Positions 49,530 to 58,326 of a stretch of DNA of 64,000 nucleotides are shown here, one piece after another. The notes under the pieces were generated by a model. That model did no database searches, was not told the origin of the DNA, and saw nothing but the letters and a program-made list of their open reading frames with translations. Source of the DNA: an uncultured Lachnospiraceae bacterium (GTDB lineage Bacteria > Bacillota > Clostridia > Lachnospirales > Lachnospiraceae). Both the position numbers and the translations under genes were made by a program. The stretch is taken from assembly GCA_947588995.1 (NCBI GenBank), contig CANPZI010000002.1:124001-188000 (forward strand). Reading direction: 5' to 3'. The stretch's first letter is position 1; each line of letters starts with the position of its first letter.

Positions 49530-51613
49530 TATGCCTGCACGGCCTCCGCTTTCGGCGCATCCTTGACGAAGCCGCAGTTCTCGTCCGCGCAGACCAGCTT
49601 GTTTCCCTTTTGCAGCAGAATAGAGCCGCAGCGCTCGCACTTCTCATTGACAGGGCGCTGCCAGACCATGAAGTCGCACTCCGGGTTGTCGATACAGCCG
49701 TAGTATTTCCTGCCTTTCTTGGTCTTCTTCATGACGATATCCTTGCCGCACTTCGGGCAGGCCACACCGATCTTCTCAAAATAAGGCTTCGTGTTGCGGC
49801 ACTCCGGGAATCCCGGACATGCCAGAAATCTGCCGTGAGGGCCGTACTTGATCACCATCTGCCTGCCGCAGAGCTCGCAGTACTCGTCGGAGAGTTCGTC
49901 GGCAATCTGCACCTCGTCCAGCTCTTTCTCCGCCTGCTCCACCGCCTGCGCCAGATCGGGATAGAAGTTCTCCATCACGGTCTTCCACTTCACGCTGCCC
50001 TCCTCCACGCCGTCTAAGAGCGCTTCCATCGTCGCGGTGAAGTTCACGTCCACGATGGAGGGAAACGCCTCTTTCATCATGTTGTTCACCACCTCGCCGA
50101 GCTCCGTCACGTAGAGGTTCTTATTTTCTTTCACGATATAGCGCCTCGCCAGAATCGTCGTGATCGTGGGCGCATAGGTACTCGGCCGCCCGATCCCCAG
50201 CTCCTCCATCGCGCGCACGAGAGAAGCCTCCGTGTAGTGCGGCGCGGGCTGGGTGAAGTGCTGCTTCTCCGACAGCTCTGTCAGCGACAGTTTCGTATCG
50301 GTTGTGATCTTGCTCATCAGCGCGCCCGACTCTTCCTTTTCGTCGTCCTCCGTGTAGACGCTCATGAAGCCGTCGAACTTCACCTTGGAGGAAGACGCGG
50401 AAAACTCATTGCCCGCCGCCTCAATCCGGATGGAAGTCGTCTCGTACACGGCGTTCGTCATGCGGCTTGCCACAAACCGCCGCCAGATCAGCTGATAGAG
50501 CCGGAACTGATCCCTGGAGAGGGAGTCTTTGAGCGCCGCCGGGGTGCGGCTTACATCCGTGGGGCGGATCGCCTCGTGGGCATCCTGAATCTTCTGCCTG
50601 CTGCCTCCCCGGTTCTGTGCGCCGGCCGCGTACGCCGCGCCGTACTGACTCTCTATATAGTCGCGGGCCATCACTTCCGCCTCCTCGGACACCCTCGTGG
50701 AGTCCGTACGCAGATAGGTGATGATACCCACCGTGTCGCTTCCCTTGATATCGACGCCCTCATAGAGCTGCTGCGCCAGCCGCATCGTCTTCTGGGTGGA
50801 AAAATTGAGCTGCTTGCTGGCCTCCTGCTGCAGCGTGGAGGTGGTAAAAGGCAGCGGCGCTTTCTTCACGCGCTCGCCGTTCTTGACCGAGGAAACGCGG
50901 TATTTCGCATGATCGAGAGACTCCCTGATCTGCGCAAGCTCCTCCGCGGAAGAGATCGTCTTACTGCCCTCCGTCGTGCCGCAATACTTCGCCACGAGAG
51001 GCTTCTTCTCGCCCTCCACGGCGAGGACGGCGTCGAGCGTCCAGTATTCCTCAGGGATGAAAGCGTTGATCTCCTCCTCCCTGTCGCAGATGATGCGCAG
51101 CGCCACAGACTGCACGCGCCCCGCGCTTAAGCCCCGCTTCACCTTCGCCCACAGCACAGGCGAGATCTTGTAGCCCACCATGCGGTCCAGACAGCGGCGC
51201 GCCTGCTGCGCGTCCACCAGATCCATGTTGATCTCCCTGGCGTGTTTGAGGGACTCCTTGACCGCCGTCTTGGTGATCTCGTTGAACGTGATACGATAGA
51301 CTTTCTTGTTCTCCAGTTTCAGGGCCGTGAGCAGATGCCAGGAGATGGCCTCCCCCTCACGGTCGGGGTCTGTCGCGAGATAGACTTTCTCGGCTTTCTT
51401 CACTTCCCTGCGCAGATTCGCGAGGATGTCGCCCTTGCCCCGTATCGTGATGTATTTGGGCTCGAAATCATGCTCCACATCGATGCCGAGCACGCTGCGC
51501 GGCAGATCCCGCACATGCCCGTTGCTGGCCGCCACCTCATAGTTGGGGCCTAAGAACTTCTTGATCGTCTTTACTTTCGCCGGTGATTCGACGATTACCA
51601 GATATTTCGCCAT
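49529..51613 (-). CDS. topA: DNA topoisomerase I
   Basis: Type IA topoisomerase that relaxes negative supercoils. The 694-residue protein has the TOPRIM domain (YLVIVESPAKVKTIKKFLGP, YLATDPDREGEAISWHL), the active-site Tyr300 in GIITYLRTDSTRVS, and three four-cysteine zinc ribbons at the C-terminus (CELCGRQ to CPGFPEC, CPKCGKD to CIDNPEC, CERCGSI to CADENC). Length and order are standard for Firmicutes. It is transcribed from a good promoter at 51656-51684 and ends at a terminator. Confidence 0.97.
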   Translation of the reverse strand: MAKYLVIVESPAKVKTIKKFLGPNYEVAASNGHVRDLPRSVLGIDVEHDFEPKYITIRGKGDILANLRREVKKAEKVYLATDPDREGEAISWHLLTALKLENKKVYRITFNEITKTAVKESLKHAREINMDLVDAQQARRCLDRMVGYKISPVLWAKVKRGLSAGRVQSVALRIICDREEEINAFIPEEYWTLDAVLAVEGEKKPLVAKYCGTTEGSKTISSAEELAQIRESLDHAKYRVSSVKNGERVKKAPLPFTTSTLQQEASKQLNFSTQKTMRLAQQLYEGVDIKGSDTVGIITYLRTDSTRVSEEAEVMARDYIESQYGAAYAAGAQNRGGSRQKIQDAHEAIRPTDVSRTPAALKDSLSRDQFRLYQLIWRRFVASRMTNAVYETTSIRIEAAGNEFSASSSKVKFDGFMSVYTEDDEKEESGALMSKITTDTKLSLTELSEKQHFTQPAPHYTEASLVRAMEELGIGRPSTYAPTITTILARRYIVKENKNLYVTELGEVVNNMMKEAFPSIVDVNFTATMEALLDGVEEGSVKWKTVMENFYPDLAQAVEQAEKELDEVQIADELSDEYCELCGRQMVIKYGPHGRFLACPGFPECRNTKPYFEKIGVACPKCGKDIVMKKTKKGRKYYGCIDNPECDFMVWQRPVNEKCERCGSILLQKGNKLVCADENCGFVKDAPKAEAVQA

Positions 51614-51655
51614 AGCAATTCCCCTTGTTCTTAGAAACGGTATTCAACGGAAACC

Positions 51656-51684
51656 ACTATACACTAAATCATCCGAGATGACAA
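51656..51684 (-). promoter_or_regulatory. sigma-A promoter of topA
   Basis: Minus strand: TTGTCA (-35, 51679-51684, 5 of 6), 17-bp spacer, TATAGT (-10, 51656-51661, 5 of 6). It lies downstream of the 57-residue ORF, so topA does not depend on that unit. Confidence 0.8.
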
Positions 51685-51715
51685 GGAAAAATTTTGTGAA
51701 GTTCCTGTAAAGTAT

Positions 51716-51889
51716 CTATTCCTCCGTCTCCTTTCTTTCCTTATAATCCCGAAGAAAAGAGATCAGTTCCCGGCTCTTCTCCATGCTTCGCCGCAGTGCC
51801 TCTTCGTCCACTTCATAATCACGATCCGATACGCATAATTCCAATGGTTCAAAATTGTAAGTCACATCATTCAAAGCTGTCTTTTTCAT
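51716..51889 (-). CDS. 57-residue charged protein, partner of the JAMM protein
   Basis: A short gene with a strong ribosome binding site (AGGAGG 7 bases before the ATG) that encodes 57 residues: MKKTALNDVTYNFEPLELCV, then a charged helical second half with RRSMEKSRELISFLRDYKER. No membrane segment or known motif. It follows the JAMM-motif gene by 17 bases on the same strand, and no terminator is seen between them. Its AT content fits the JAMM gene and not topA. I do not recognise it. A small cognate partner or antitoxin is a reasonable guess. Confidence 0.7.
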   Translation of the reverse strand: MKKTALNDVTYNFEPLELCVSDRDYEVDEEALRRSMEKSRELISFLRDYKERKETEE

Positions 51890-51906
51890 ATGCTCACCTC
51901 CTGGTC

Positions 51907-52509
51907 TTACCTGTATAATAAGCCTGCTTCACTACACTTTGCCAAAAAAGACAATGAAGCCAAATACATTTCCGCTGCCGGTGAATCATGATGAAGTTCT
52001 TCGATACACTCCTGAAATAAGCGAACAGCCTCTCGATAATCATATTCCCTATCCCGTTTCAGATAATGCACTGCTCCCTGATTCGATACTACTGCAATGA
52101 CTTCGATCTTTGGATACTGCATGAAGAAATGAATATCCTGCAACGAAAAAGTTTGCGTAGAGGGATGATTATGCAATACTACCACCGCCACTGACTCTTT
52201 TGACACAATAATATGATTAGAGAATGTATCTGCAAGAATATCCACTTCATGTTCTGTTCCTAAAGACACGCCAAAACTATCCAACGGATTTTTTGCTCCA
52301 AGGTCACAGGTAATGGCAACTTCGTTACTGTTATTTTTTTCTTTGGAAAGGAGCAGAACGTCTTTAGCCAGTTCTCTCATAATGTAATTGCGCTCCTCCG
52401 TAAAGCCATCATATCTGATAAAAGGCACCTTATCTATAGCAATATCCGTAATATAAACTTTTCTGTCTCGTCTCTTAGCCTGTTTCAGTTCCTGTATCTT
52501 ATCTGCCAT
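51907..52509 (-). CDS. RadC-like JAB/JAMM-motif protein
   Basis: A 200-residue protein with a complete JAMM zinc-protease motif: Glu63 in NEVAITCDLG, HNHPSTQTFSLQD with His113, His115, Ser122 and Asp125. The form HNHPS followed by S-x-x-D is that of RadC-type JAB domains. Family members cleave isopeptide or peptide bonds, or have no known substrate in the case of RadC. The ATG at 52509 is used; a TTG at 52536 is upstream and GAGGGGG lies between them. The gene is AT-richer than topA and the downstream pilus locus. Substrate unknown. Confidence 0.78.
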   Translation of the reverse strand: MADKIQELKQAKRRDRKVYITDIAIDKVPFIRYDGFTEERNYIMRELAKDVLLLSKEKNNSNEVAITCDLGAKNPLDSFGVSLGTEHEVDILADTFSNHIIVSKESVAVVVLHNHPSTQTFSLQDIHFFMQYPKIEVIAVVSNQGAVHYLKRDREYDYREAVRLFQECIEELHHDSPAAEMYLASLSFLAKCSEAGLLYR

Positions 52510-52561
52510 ATTTTTCACGATCCCCCTCACAAACAATATGATAATCTGTTCTTTTTATTTT

Positions 52562-52570
52562 ATTATACCA
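52562..52570 (-). promoter_or_regulatory. probable extended -10 promoter of the JAMM unit
   Basis: Minus strand TG-G-TATAAT is a perfect -10 with an extended element, about 55 bases before the JAMM ATG. No good -35 is present. It follows the terminator at 52633-52660, so the unit seems independent. Confidence 0.6.
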
Positions 52571-52632
52571 TATCAGCCATGAAACGTACTATACGATATG
52601 CAATCATACATATTATATATAGAAGAAACGCA

Positions 52633-52660
52633 GAAAAGCTCTGCCTAAGCAGAGCTTTTC
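52633..52660. terminator. terminator after the DUF5057-like gene
   Basis: A perfect 12-bp stem, GAAAAGCTCTGC with GCAGAGCTTTTC around a 4-base loop, about 40 bases past the stop of the 1862-residue protein. The T-run is short on both sides (four Ts as part of the stem), so it is moderate, and may act in both directions. Confidence 0.7.
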
Positions 52661-52698
52661 CAACATTTTCTTTCAACGTCTTACCGTATGTCAACCGC

Positions 52699-55600
52699 TT
52701 ACTCCAGCAGGAACAGCCGGGTCCTGTTCAGCGATACCGCGTCGGCGCTGATGATCTGATAGTTCCTGCCGCTCCTCGTGAACGAGGTCTGCAGCACGAT
52801 ATAGATGTCCGCCTTATTCGCTTCCTCCTGTCTGGATTCATCTCTGGTGAGGCTCGCGCTGTCCCGAAGCGCCACCACAGGCGCTTTGATGCGGTAGATC
52901 TTGCCGGGCTGCAGCTCTTCGTCCTCGCCCAGTTTCACCAGCTTGTTATCCGTGACGGTCCAGATCTCCGAGGCAAACGGCGTCGCGTTTACTTTCTGTG
53001 TGCCGAGATCCACCTCACCGGCCGACGGATCCTCATAGTAGAAGCCGATCAGAGAGGTCTTCTCCGGCGCCAGATTGCTGTCGCGGAACTTGAAGTACAC
53101 GTCCACGGTGTTGCCGAGGATGCCGCCCGAGCTGTCGCTCGTCTCCAGCCATGTCTCATCAAAAGGCACGGAGATGCTCGCGATATCCGCCGCGTCAGGC
53201 GAGAAGCCCGCCACGATATTGATGTGCGCATTGTGCAGTCCCGCACTGTAGGCCGCCATCAGCGCGTTCACGAAGAACTGGCACTCGGCGGAGCCAAATT
53301 TGTCCGGCTCGGGACCTTTTTCCTCATCACAGGTATAAGCATATTCCGACTGCGCCAGATAGACCACGTTGCTCTTGCTGTAGCAGTAATAGTTGTTGCG
53401 TCCGTCTCTGGGTGAAATACCGTAAGCCGTACCCTCCCAGTCATCACTGGAGAAAGTGTACCATGGCGTCACATAGGCCGTGTTCTCCTCGCTCACCAGA
53501 TTATCCTCGAAATCGAGCAGATAGGGCGCCGCTCTCAGGAAACCATCGCCGCCGAACGTGAATTTGCCATCGATCACAAACGGATACAGCGAGATACTGC
53601 CCTCGTTGACCGGCTCCGCCTGCAGGAACGCCTGCGGGCTGTACATATCTCCGCTCAGCCCGTCATAGCGCTGATAGCCGCTCGCGCCGCCTGCGCCCAG
53701 ATTCACGAAAGTCTTGCTCTCCGTCTGCCCCAGAAGCTCAGCGCTTAAGCCCGCTCTCTGGTCGCCGGGATCCTGCCCGCATACCAGCAGGCTTCTGCCC
53801 TCGCCCACATATCTGTTGACCGCTTCGGTCACCGCCGCGTTTTCCGCCGCGCCGTCCAGCGTCAGCACGACCACATCCCACTGTGACAGATAGTTTTCAT
53901 TCTCGCCCAGTTTCGTCTCCAGCTGCGCGGCATCCACGGACTCAATCTGCCACTCCACATTCAGCATCTTCTCCGCGTCCTTGAGATAGTGCGAAAGCGA
54001 AGAAGTCTTCTCCTGATTCAGGATCATCTGCAGATCCACCGACGGATTATTCTTCTTCTCCGTGATCTGCAGCACTTTCAGCTCATCGGCCGTCTCGCTG
54101 CTCAACTCGAAATAGCCCTGCACGGAGGCGCGCCTGTACTCGTTGCCTACGTCGGACACCTCGATCTTCCAGGGCAGGATCCCCGGCCCCATGCCGTCGA
54201 TCTCCACATCCAGCATATTGTCCTGATTGATGTACTCCGTCACCTGCTCCGCCGGCGTGAAATAACCGTCGTGGTTAAAGTCCGCGTACACATTGATGAC
54301 CGCGTCGCCGCCGTAGTCGTCACCGTGGTTATCCGTGATCTTATAGTAAATCTGCCCGTGATACTCGTCGTTTTCGTCGCGCGACAGGATCTGCACAGGG
54401 GAAGTCTCCTCGCCGTCCTCATCCACCAGGGCAATCCTCGGCTTACCGAGGCGCACCCGCGTCATAAACATGGAGCTTGCCATCGCGTCCGCCACCGTGA
54501 AGATGCAATCCTCATAGCGTTCGTCGCTCACCGCCGTCTGCAGGAAGCGGTACATGACCGTATTCTCCTGAATATAGTCGGTATTGACATCGTCCCCGTC
54601 CGCTCTCTGTGCGGAGCCGCCCTCGAAGCAGTCATTCTCCACCAGCACCGGATAGCCCGCCGCCATATAGTGCAGCAAAGCGTCCATCTTCTGCGTCGTC
54701 AAATCGTTCGCATCGTATGTACCTACGCCAGATTCGTCGCCCAGATGATAAACCCTGCCGTTCAGCTCTTCCTTATTGTAGCGCGTCTCGCCCTCATCAT
54801 TCTGATTCAGGCGCTGTCCGTCCAGACCGATGAATACCATATCGTAGACGCCGTTGATGTCCTCCCACTCGCTGTTGAACTCCACCACGGACTTCGTGTC
54901 GATCTGGGGCTGCTGGATTTCATTCTTGCTGAACAGAATCTGCTTTGCCGTCCGCATCCCGTCTTTCTTCCAGAGCAGCTTCGTATTCTCATCCTCCAGC
55001 GTAAAATCAGACTTCAGGTTCGCCGAGGGCTGAATCTCCAGGATGGCCAGATTGCTGAAATCGCCCAGAATGCCCACGGAAAAGTTGATGATATACTGCA
55101 CCGCTCTGGCCGGGCTGACCCGCTCCGAGATACGGTCGTCCTCGGACAGCGTGGTATTCTCCGCCCGGATCGCCGACAGCACATCGGAAAAACCCGCGCG
55201 CTCCTCATCGTCGCCAAACCGCTCGGGGAAACTGTCGCTGACAAGCGCATCGCCACTCACGACATATACATTTTGGTTTACATAATTATATTTGTTATCG
55301 TCCTTGACCGGAAAATCGTCGGAGTCTTTCACATTGAGTTTCACGTTCTCCAACAGATTGCCCTTATCGTCCATCGCCTCGATGAACTCCGCCAGATTCC
55401 GCTTCAAGAGCGCTTTCGCGAGATACTGGTAGTTGAAATCCGCATAATGCTCCGTATCTTCCACGATCCCGTAATCCACGATCACAGGCTTTAAGTCCTC
55501 CGCCGCCTCGCGCAGAATCTGGCTCACCGCCGCCTCGGACATATCCAGAGGAAGATCGGAATCGGAAGTCTCCGGTGTCTTACTGATATATCTTCTCGTC

Positions 55601-58287
55601 ACAGATCCTGTCAGAACCGTGTTTGTCTCGCCGCTCTCGAGGAAGATCAGATCCGCGTTCTGGACGTCGCTGGCGATCACCTCACCCGCCGTCTTGGTAA
55701 TCACTTCGATCTGAAAATCGCTGTCCGCATTGTCGCCGTCCGACAGGGAACTGAACACATACTGCTTCAGCCAGTCGTTCGTCCTGCAGCGGATGTAGAT
55801 CGGCGCGCCTTTTATCATAATCTCTGTCGTGCCTTTCGGATCATAGGTCAGCTTCCAGCTTCCCTTGCCCTGACCTACATACTCGTACATAGCGCCGCCG
55901 GCGATCGTCCGGGTTCCGCTGCCGTTCAGCAGATTGATGCCGCCATTGCCGCCTCCGGACTCCTCTTCCGTATTGCTGCCCACACTGTACACGTCCAGCG
56001 GCAGGGGCAGACCGGGCGCACTGATGACTTCCTCCACGCTCTCCACCTCATACAGCATGGTGCCCGGCGTCGGATTCGGCTGATAGACGAATTTGACAGA
56101 CATCAGATTCGCATACTCTTCCCAGTGAATCTCTTCGTCAGCGGGACCGACCATAATATAGGAGCCTGTTGAGCCGCTGCCCGTCTCAGGATCATCTTCG
56201 CCCGGACCCTGATCTTCTTCCACCAGGAGCTGCCAGCCGTCCCGCAGCGCGCGCGCAGTCAGCGTATCCCCGTCACTGCCGTCGCCATCCCCCTCCGGCG
56301 GCGTTGTCGGCTCAGCCGGGGGCGCTGTCGGCTGCGTATTGCCGCCGGACGGTTCGCCGTCACCGCCGGAAGGCGCCGGTTCTCCATTGCCGCCCGGAGC
56401 CGGCTCACTTTCGCCCGGTGTCTGGCCCTCGCCGCCGGACGGACTGCCGCTTCCCTCCGTATTTCCCGTATCTCCCGTATTGTCTCCCTCTTCGCTATCG
56501 CCGCCCGTCTCCGTGTCGTTCTCGCCGGGGTCGGTGCCGCCCTCCGGCGGGTCCACCACTTCCTCAGGCGGAACCGGCGTCTGCTCCGCAGGGGGGTTCT
56601 GCCCTTCTTGTTCTTCCTCTTCTTTCTTCTCTTCTTCCCCCTCCTGCTTCTCACTCTCCTGTGTGCCGCCGCTCAGCTGATACTGTCTGCCCAGGATATT
56701 CGCCAGCGTGTTCACATAGCTATATTTTCCCGACTCCTCATCGTACCAATAAACGCCCGTCATATCCGTGGCGTACTCAGTCCGCTCACCGTCAGTAGTC
56801 CCCACCGGAAGAGGCTCATACGCCACATAGCCGCCGGGCCCGCCCTCTACGGCCGGACCTACCGCCTTAAAAGTCACGCGCAGCGGCGCCCCCTCGCCAT
56901 AGGTATAGATCTGGGACGGGGCAGACGCGGAACCCGACATCGTGCTGTAGGTATTGCTCTGCTGCGGGACGGGGCCGATATATATGCCCGGCAGGGAACC
57001 GGGCGTAACCCCCGTCACCTTCTCATAATCTCCGTTGCCTTTCTCGACAAAATCTGACCTGCCGGTAAAAGTTCCCGTAATCTCCGTCTCACCGCTGGTA
57101 GCAATCGGCAGCTGCCCGTAAGAGTTTATATTGCCGCCGCCGTTATTCTCCTCCTCCGGCGTGCCGGTCGTGCCGTCGCCGTTATCCTCTCCCTCGGGCG
57201 TGCCGGTCATGCCGTCACCGTTACTCTCCCCCTCGGGCGTGCCGGTCATGCCGTCACCGTTACTGTCTCCCTCAGGCGTGCCGGTCGTTCCGTCACCGTT
57301 ACTGTCTCCCTCGGGCGTGCCGGTCGTATTGTCGCCGTTATTCTCCTCTTTGGGCGTACCGGTCGTACTGTCATTTTCTCCGTCACCTGTACTGCCCGTG
57401 TCGCCTGTGGGTTCATTGTCAAGCTCTGTGGGGCCGTTCTCCACCAGCAGGCTGAAACCGCCATCGCCGTCCGCGGGCGCACTGATGCTCTCGGCAGTGG
57501 CTGACAGGGGATAGATCTGGGTGTAGCCGGCGGTGGACATGCCGCCGATACCGCCGTATGTCTCCTCGTAGGTCAGGCCGAACGGCAGGGAAGCGCCGCC
57601 TGTCACGGCTTCAAACAAACTTTTTCTGTCACCGGATGTGGCAAAAGAAGGCGTGGCCTTAGCCAGATCCGCCTCGAAAATCTTCGCCAGATCCTCCTGC
57701 AGATCGGACTGTCCGTTCACCAGATAGCCCATCGTGCCGAGGTTAAACGTATAAGAAAGGGAAGTGCCGGCGGCAGCAGCAGGGTCCGTATAGGTGGCGT
57801 CCGCCGCCACGATATCCAGAATCCTGTAAGGTTCGTCCCCGTGCTCCTCCACAATCTTGCCGATGCCCGAAAAAGACTCTTTTGCCAGCACCGTGGACGG
57901 CTCGATATAGGGCATCGTGCTCGAGCCCACCATCGAGATCACGAGAATCGCCGCGACAGACGCGCACAGACGCCTGCGGAAACGCTTCGCGCCGCTCTCC
58001 GGCTTCTTCGGCTGCAGAGGATGCACCACATAGACAGGCCGTGCGGCTGCCGCGCGCTGTGCGCGCCTTATCTCCGCCCGCCGCTTCGCCCGCTCGGCGC
58101 GCAGCTTCTCCGTGCGTTCCGCCTCCTCCGCGGCTCCACGCTTCTTGCCCAGACGGAACACGCCGTAGAGCGCGCCCGCGATCGCGGCAACCGCGGCGGC
58201 CAGAGCCGCAAAGAAGAGAAACTTCCGGCTGCCGTCACTGTCTTTTTTGTGTAGCGTTGTCTTTTCCATGATTTCGTTATGTTTCAT
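52699..58287 (-). CDS. giant membrane-anchored surface protein, DUF5057-like
   Basis: A 1862-residue protein. Residues about 22-46 and 108-126 are hydrophobic segments separated by about 60 very basic residues (RAERAKRRAEIRRAQR), so the N-terminus probably lies inside and the bulk outside. Residues 308-385 are six 13-residue repeats of TGTPEGDSNGDG type. Residues about 540-690 are a Pro/Glu/Gly/Ser-rich linker. After it come DUF5057-like segments: LAIL EIQPSAN-like text, GVYDMVFIGLDGQRLNQNDE, DALLHYMAAGYPVLVENDCF, and later WDVVVLTLDGAAENAAVTEA with NRYVGEGRSLLVCGQDPGD. These resemble class I glutamine-amidotransferase-like or ThuA-like folds, which is inference. The only gene after it is a terminator. 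The function is unknown; its position next to prepilin-like genes suggests a secreted or pilus-associated surface protein. Confidence 0.75.
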   Translation of the reverse strand: MKHNEIMEKTTLHKKDSDGSRKFLFFAALAAAVAAIAGALYGVFRLGKKRGAAEEAERTEKLRAERAKRRAEIRRAQRAAAARPVYVVHPLQPKKPESGAKRFRRRLCASVAAILVISMVGSSTMPYIEPSTVLAKESFSGIGKIVEEHGDEPYRILDIVAADATYTDPAAAAGTSLSYTFNLGTMGYLVNGQSDLQEDLAKIFEADLAKATPSFATSGDRKSLFEAVTGGASLPFGLTYEETYGGIGGMSTAGYTQIYPLSATAESISAPADGDGGFSLLVENGPTELDNEPTGDTGSTGDGENDSTTGTPKEENNGDNTTGTPEGDSNGDGTTGTPEGDSNGDGMTGTPEGESNGDGMTGTPEGEDNGDGTTGTPEEENNGGGNINSYGQLPIATSGETEITGTFTGRSDFVEKGNGDYEKVTGVTPGSLPGIYIGPVPQQSNTYSTMSGSASAPSQIYTYGEGAPLRVTFKAVGPAVEGGPGGYVAYEPLPVGTTDGERTEYATDMTGVYWYDEESGKYSYVNTLANILGRQYQLSGGTQESEKQEGEEEKKEEEEQEGQNPPAEQTPVPPEEVVDPPEGGTDPGENDTETGGDSEEGDNTGDTGNTEGSGSPSGGEGQTPGESEPAPGGNGEPAPSGGDGEPSGGNTQPTAPPAEPTTPPEGDGDGSDGDTLTARALRDGWQLLVEEDQGPGEDDPETGSGSTGSYIMVGPADEEIHWEEYANLMSVKFVYQPNPTPGTMLYEVESVEEVISAPGLPLPLDVYSVGSNTEEESGGGNGGINLLNGSGTRTIAGGAMYEYVGQGKGSWKLTYDPKGTTEIMIKGAPIYIRCRTNDWLKQYVFSSLSDGDNADSDFQIEVITKTAGEVIASDVQNADLIFLESGETNTVLTGSVTRRYISKTPETSDSDLPLDMSEAAVSQILREAAEDLKPVIVDYGIVEDTEHYADFNYQYLAKALLKRNLAEFIEAMDDKGNLLENVKLNVKDSDDFPVKDDNKYNYVNQNVYVVSGDALVSDSFPERFGDDEERAGFSDVLSAIRAENTTLSEDDRISERVSPARAVQYIINFSVGILGDFSNLAILEIQPSANLKSDFTLEDENTKLLWKKDGMRTAKQILFSKNEIQQPQIDTKSVVEFNSEWEDINGVYDMVFIGLDGQRLNQNDEGETRYNKEELNGRVYHLGDESGVGTYDANDLTTQKMDALLHYMAAGYPVLVENDCFEGGSAQRADGDDVNTDYIQENTVMYRFLQTAVSDERYEDCIFTVADAMASSMFMTRVRLGKPRIALVDEDGEETSPVQILSRDENDEYHGQIYYKITDNHGDDYGGDAVINVYADFNHDGYFTPAEQVTEYINQDNMLDVEIDGMGPGILPWKIEVSDVGNEYRRASVQGYFELSSETADELKVLQITEKKNNPSVDLQMILNQEKTSSLSHYLKDAEKMLNVEWQIESVDAAQLETKLGENENYLSQWDVVVLTLDGAAENAAVTEAVNRYVGEGRSLLVCGQDPGDQRAGLSAELLGQTESKTFVNLGAGGASGYQRYDGLSGDMYSPQAFLQAEPVNEGSISLYPFVIDGKFTFGGDGFLRAAPYLLDFEDNLVSEENTAYVTPWYTFSSDDWEGTAYGISPRDGRNNYYCYSKSNVVYLAQSEYAYTCDEEKGPEPDKFGSAECQFFVNALMAAYSAGLHNAHINIVAGFSPDAADIASISVPFDETWLETSDSSGGILGNTVDVYFKFRDSNLAPEKTSLIGFYYEDPSAGEVDLGTQKVNATPFASEIWTVTDNKLVKLGEDEELQPGKIYRIKAPVVALRDSASLTRDESRQEEANKADIYIVLQTSFTRSGRNYQIISADAVSLNRTRLFLLE
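57133..57366 (-). repeat. six in-frame 39-bp tandem repeats
   Basis: Six copies of 39 bp encode TTGTPEGDSNGDG and variants (residues 308-385 of the giant protein). The middle copies are the most alike; the two outer ones have diverged. The repeats are in frame, so a change in number would lengthen or shorten a Gly/Asp/Thr-rich stalk. Confidence 0.92.
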
Positions 58288-58326
58288 ACTATCGCCCCAT
58301 TGTGCTGGTGAAAAATGATTGCTCTC

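Noticed and set aside
57133-57366. CRISPR-like array
   Set aside because: The 39-bp repeats are contiguous with no spacers and lie in frame within a gene.
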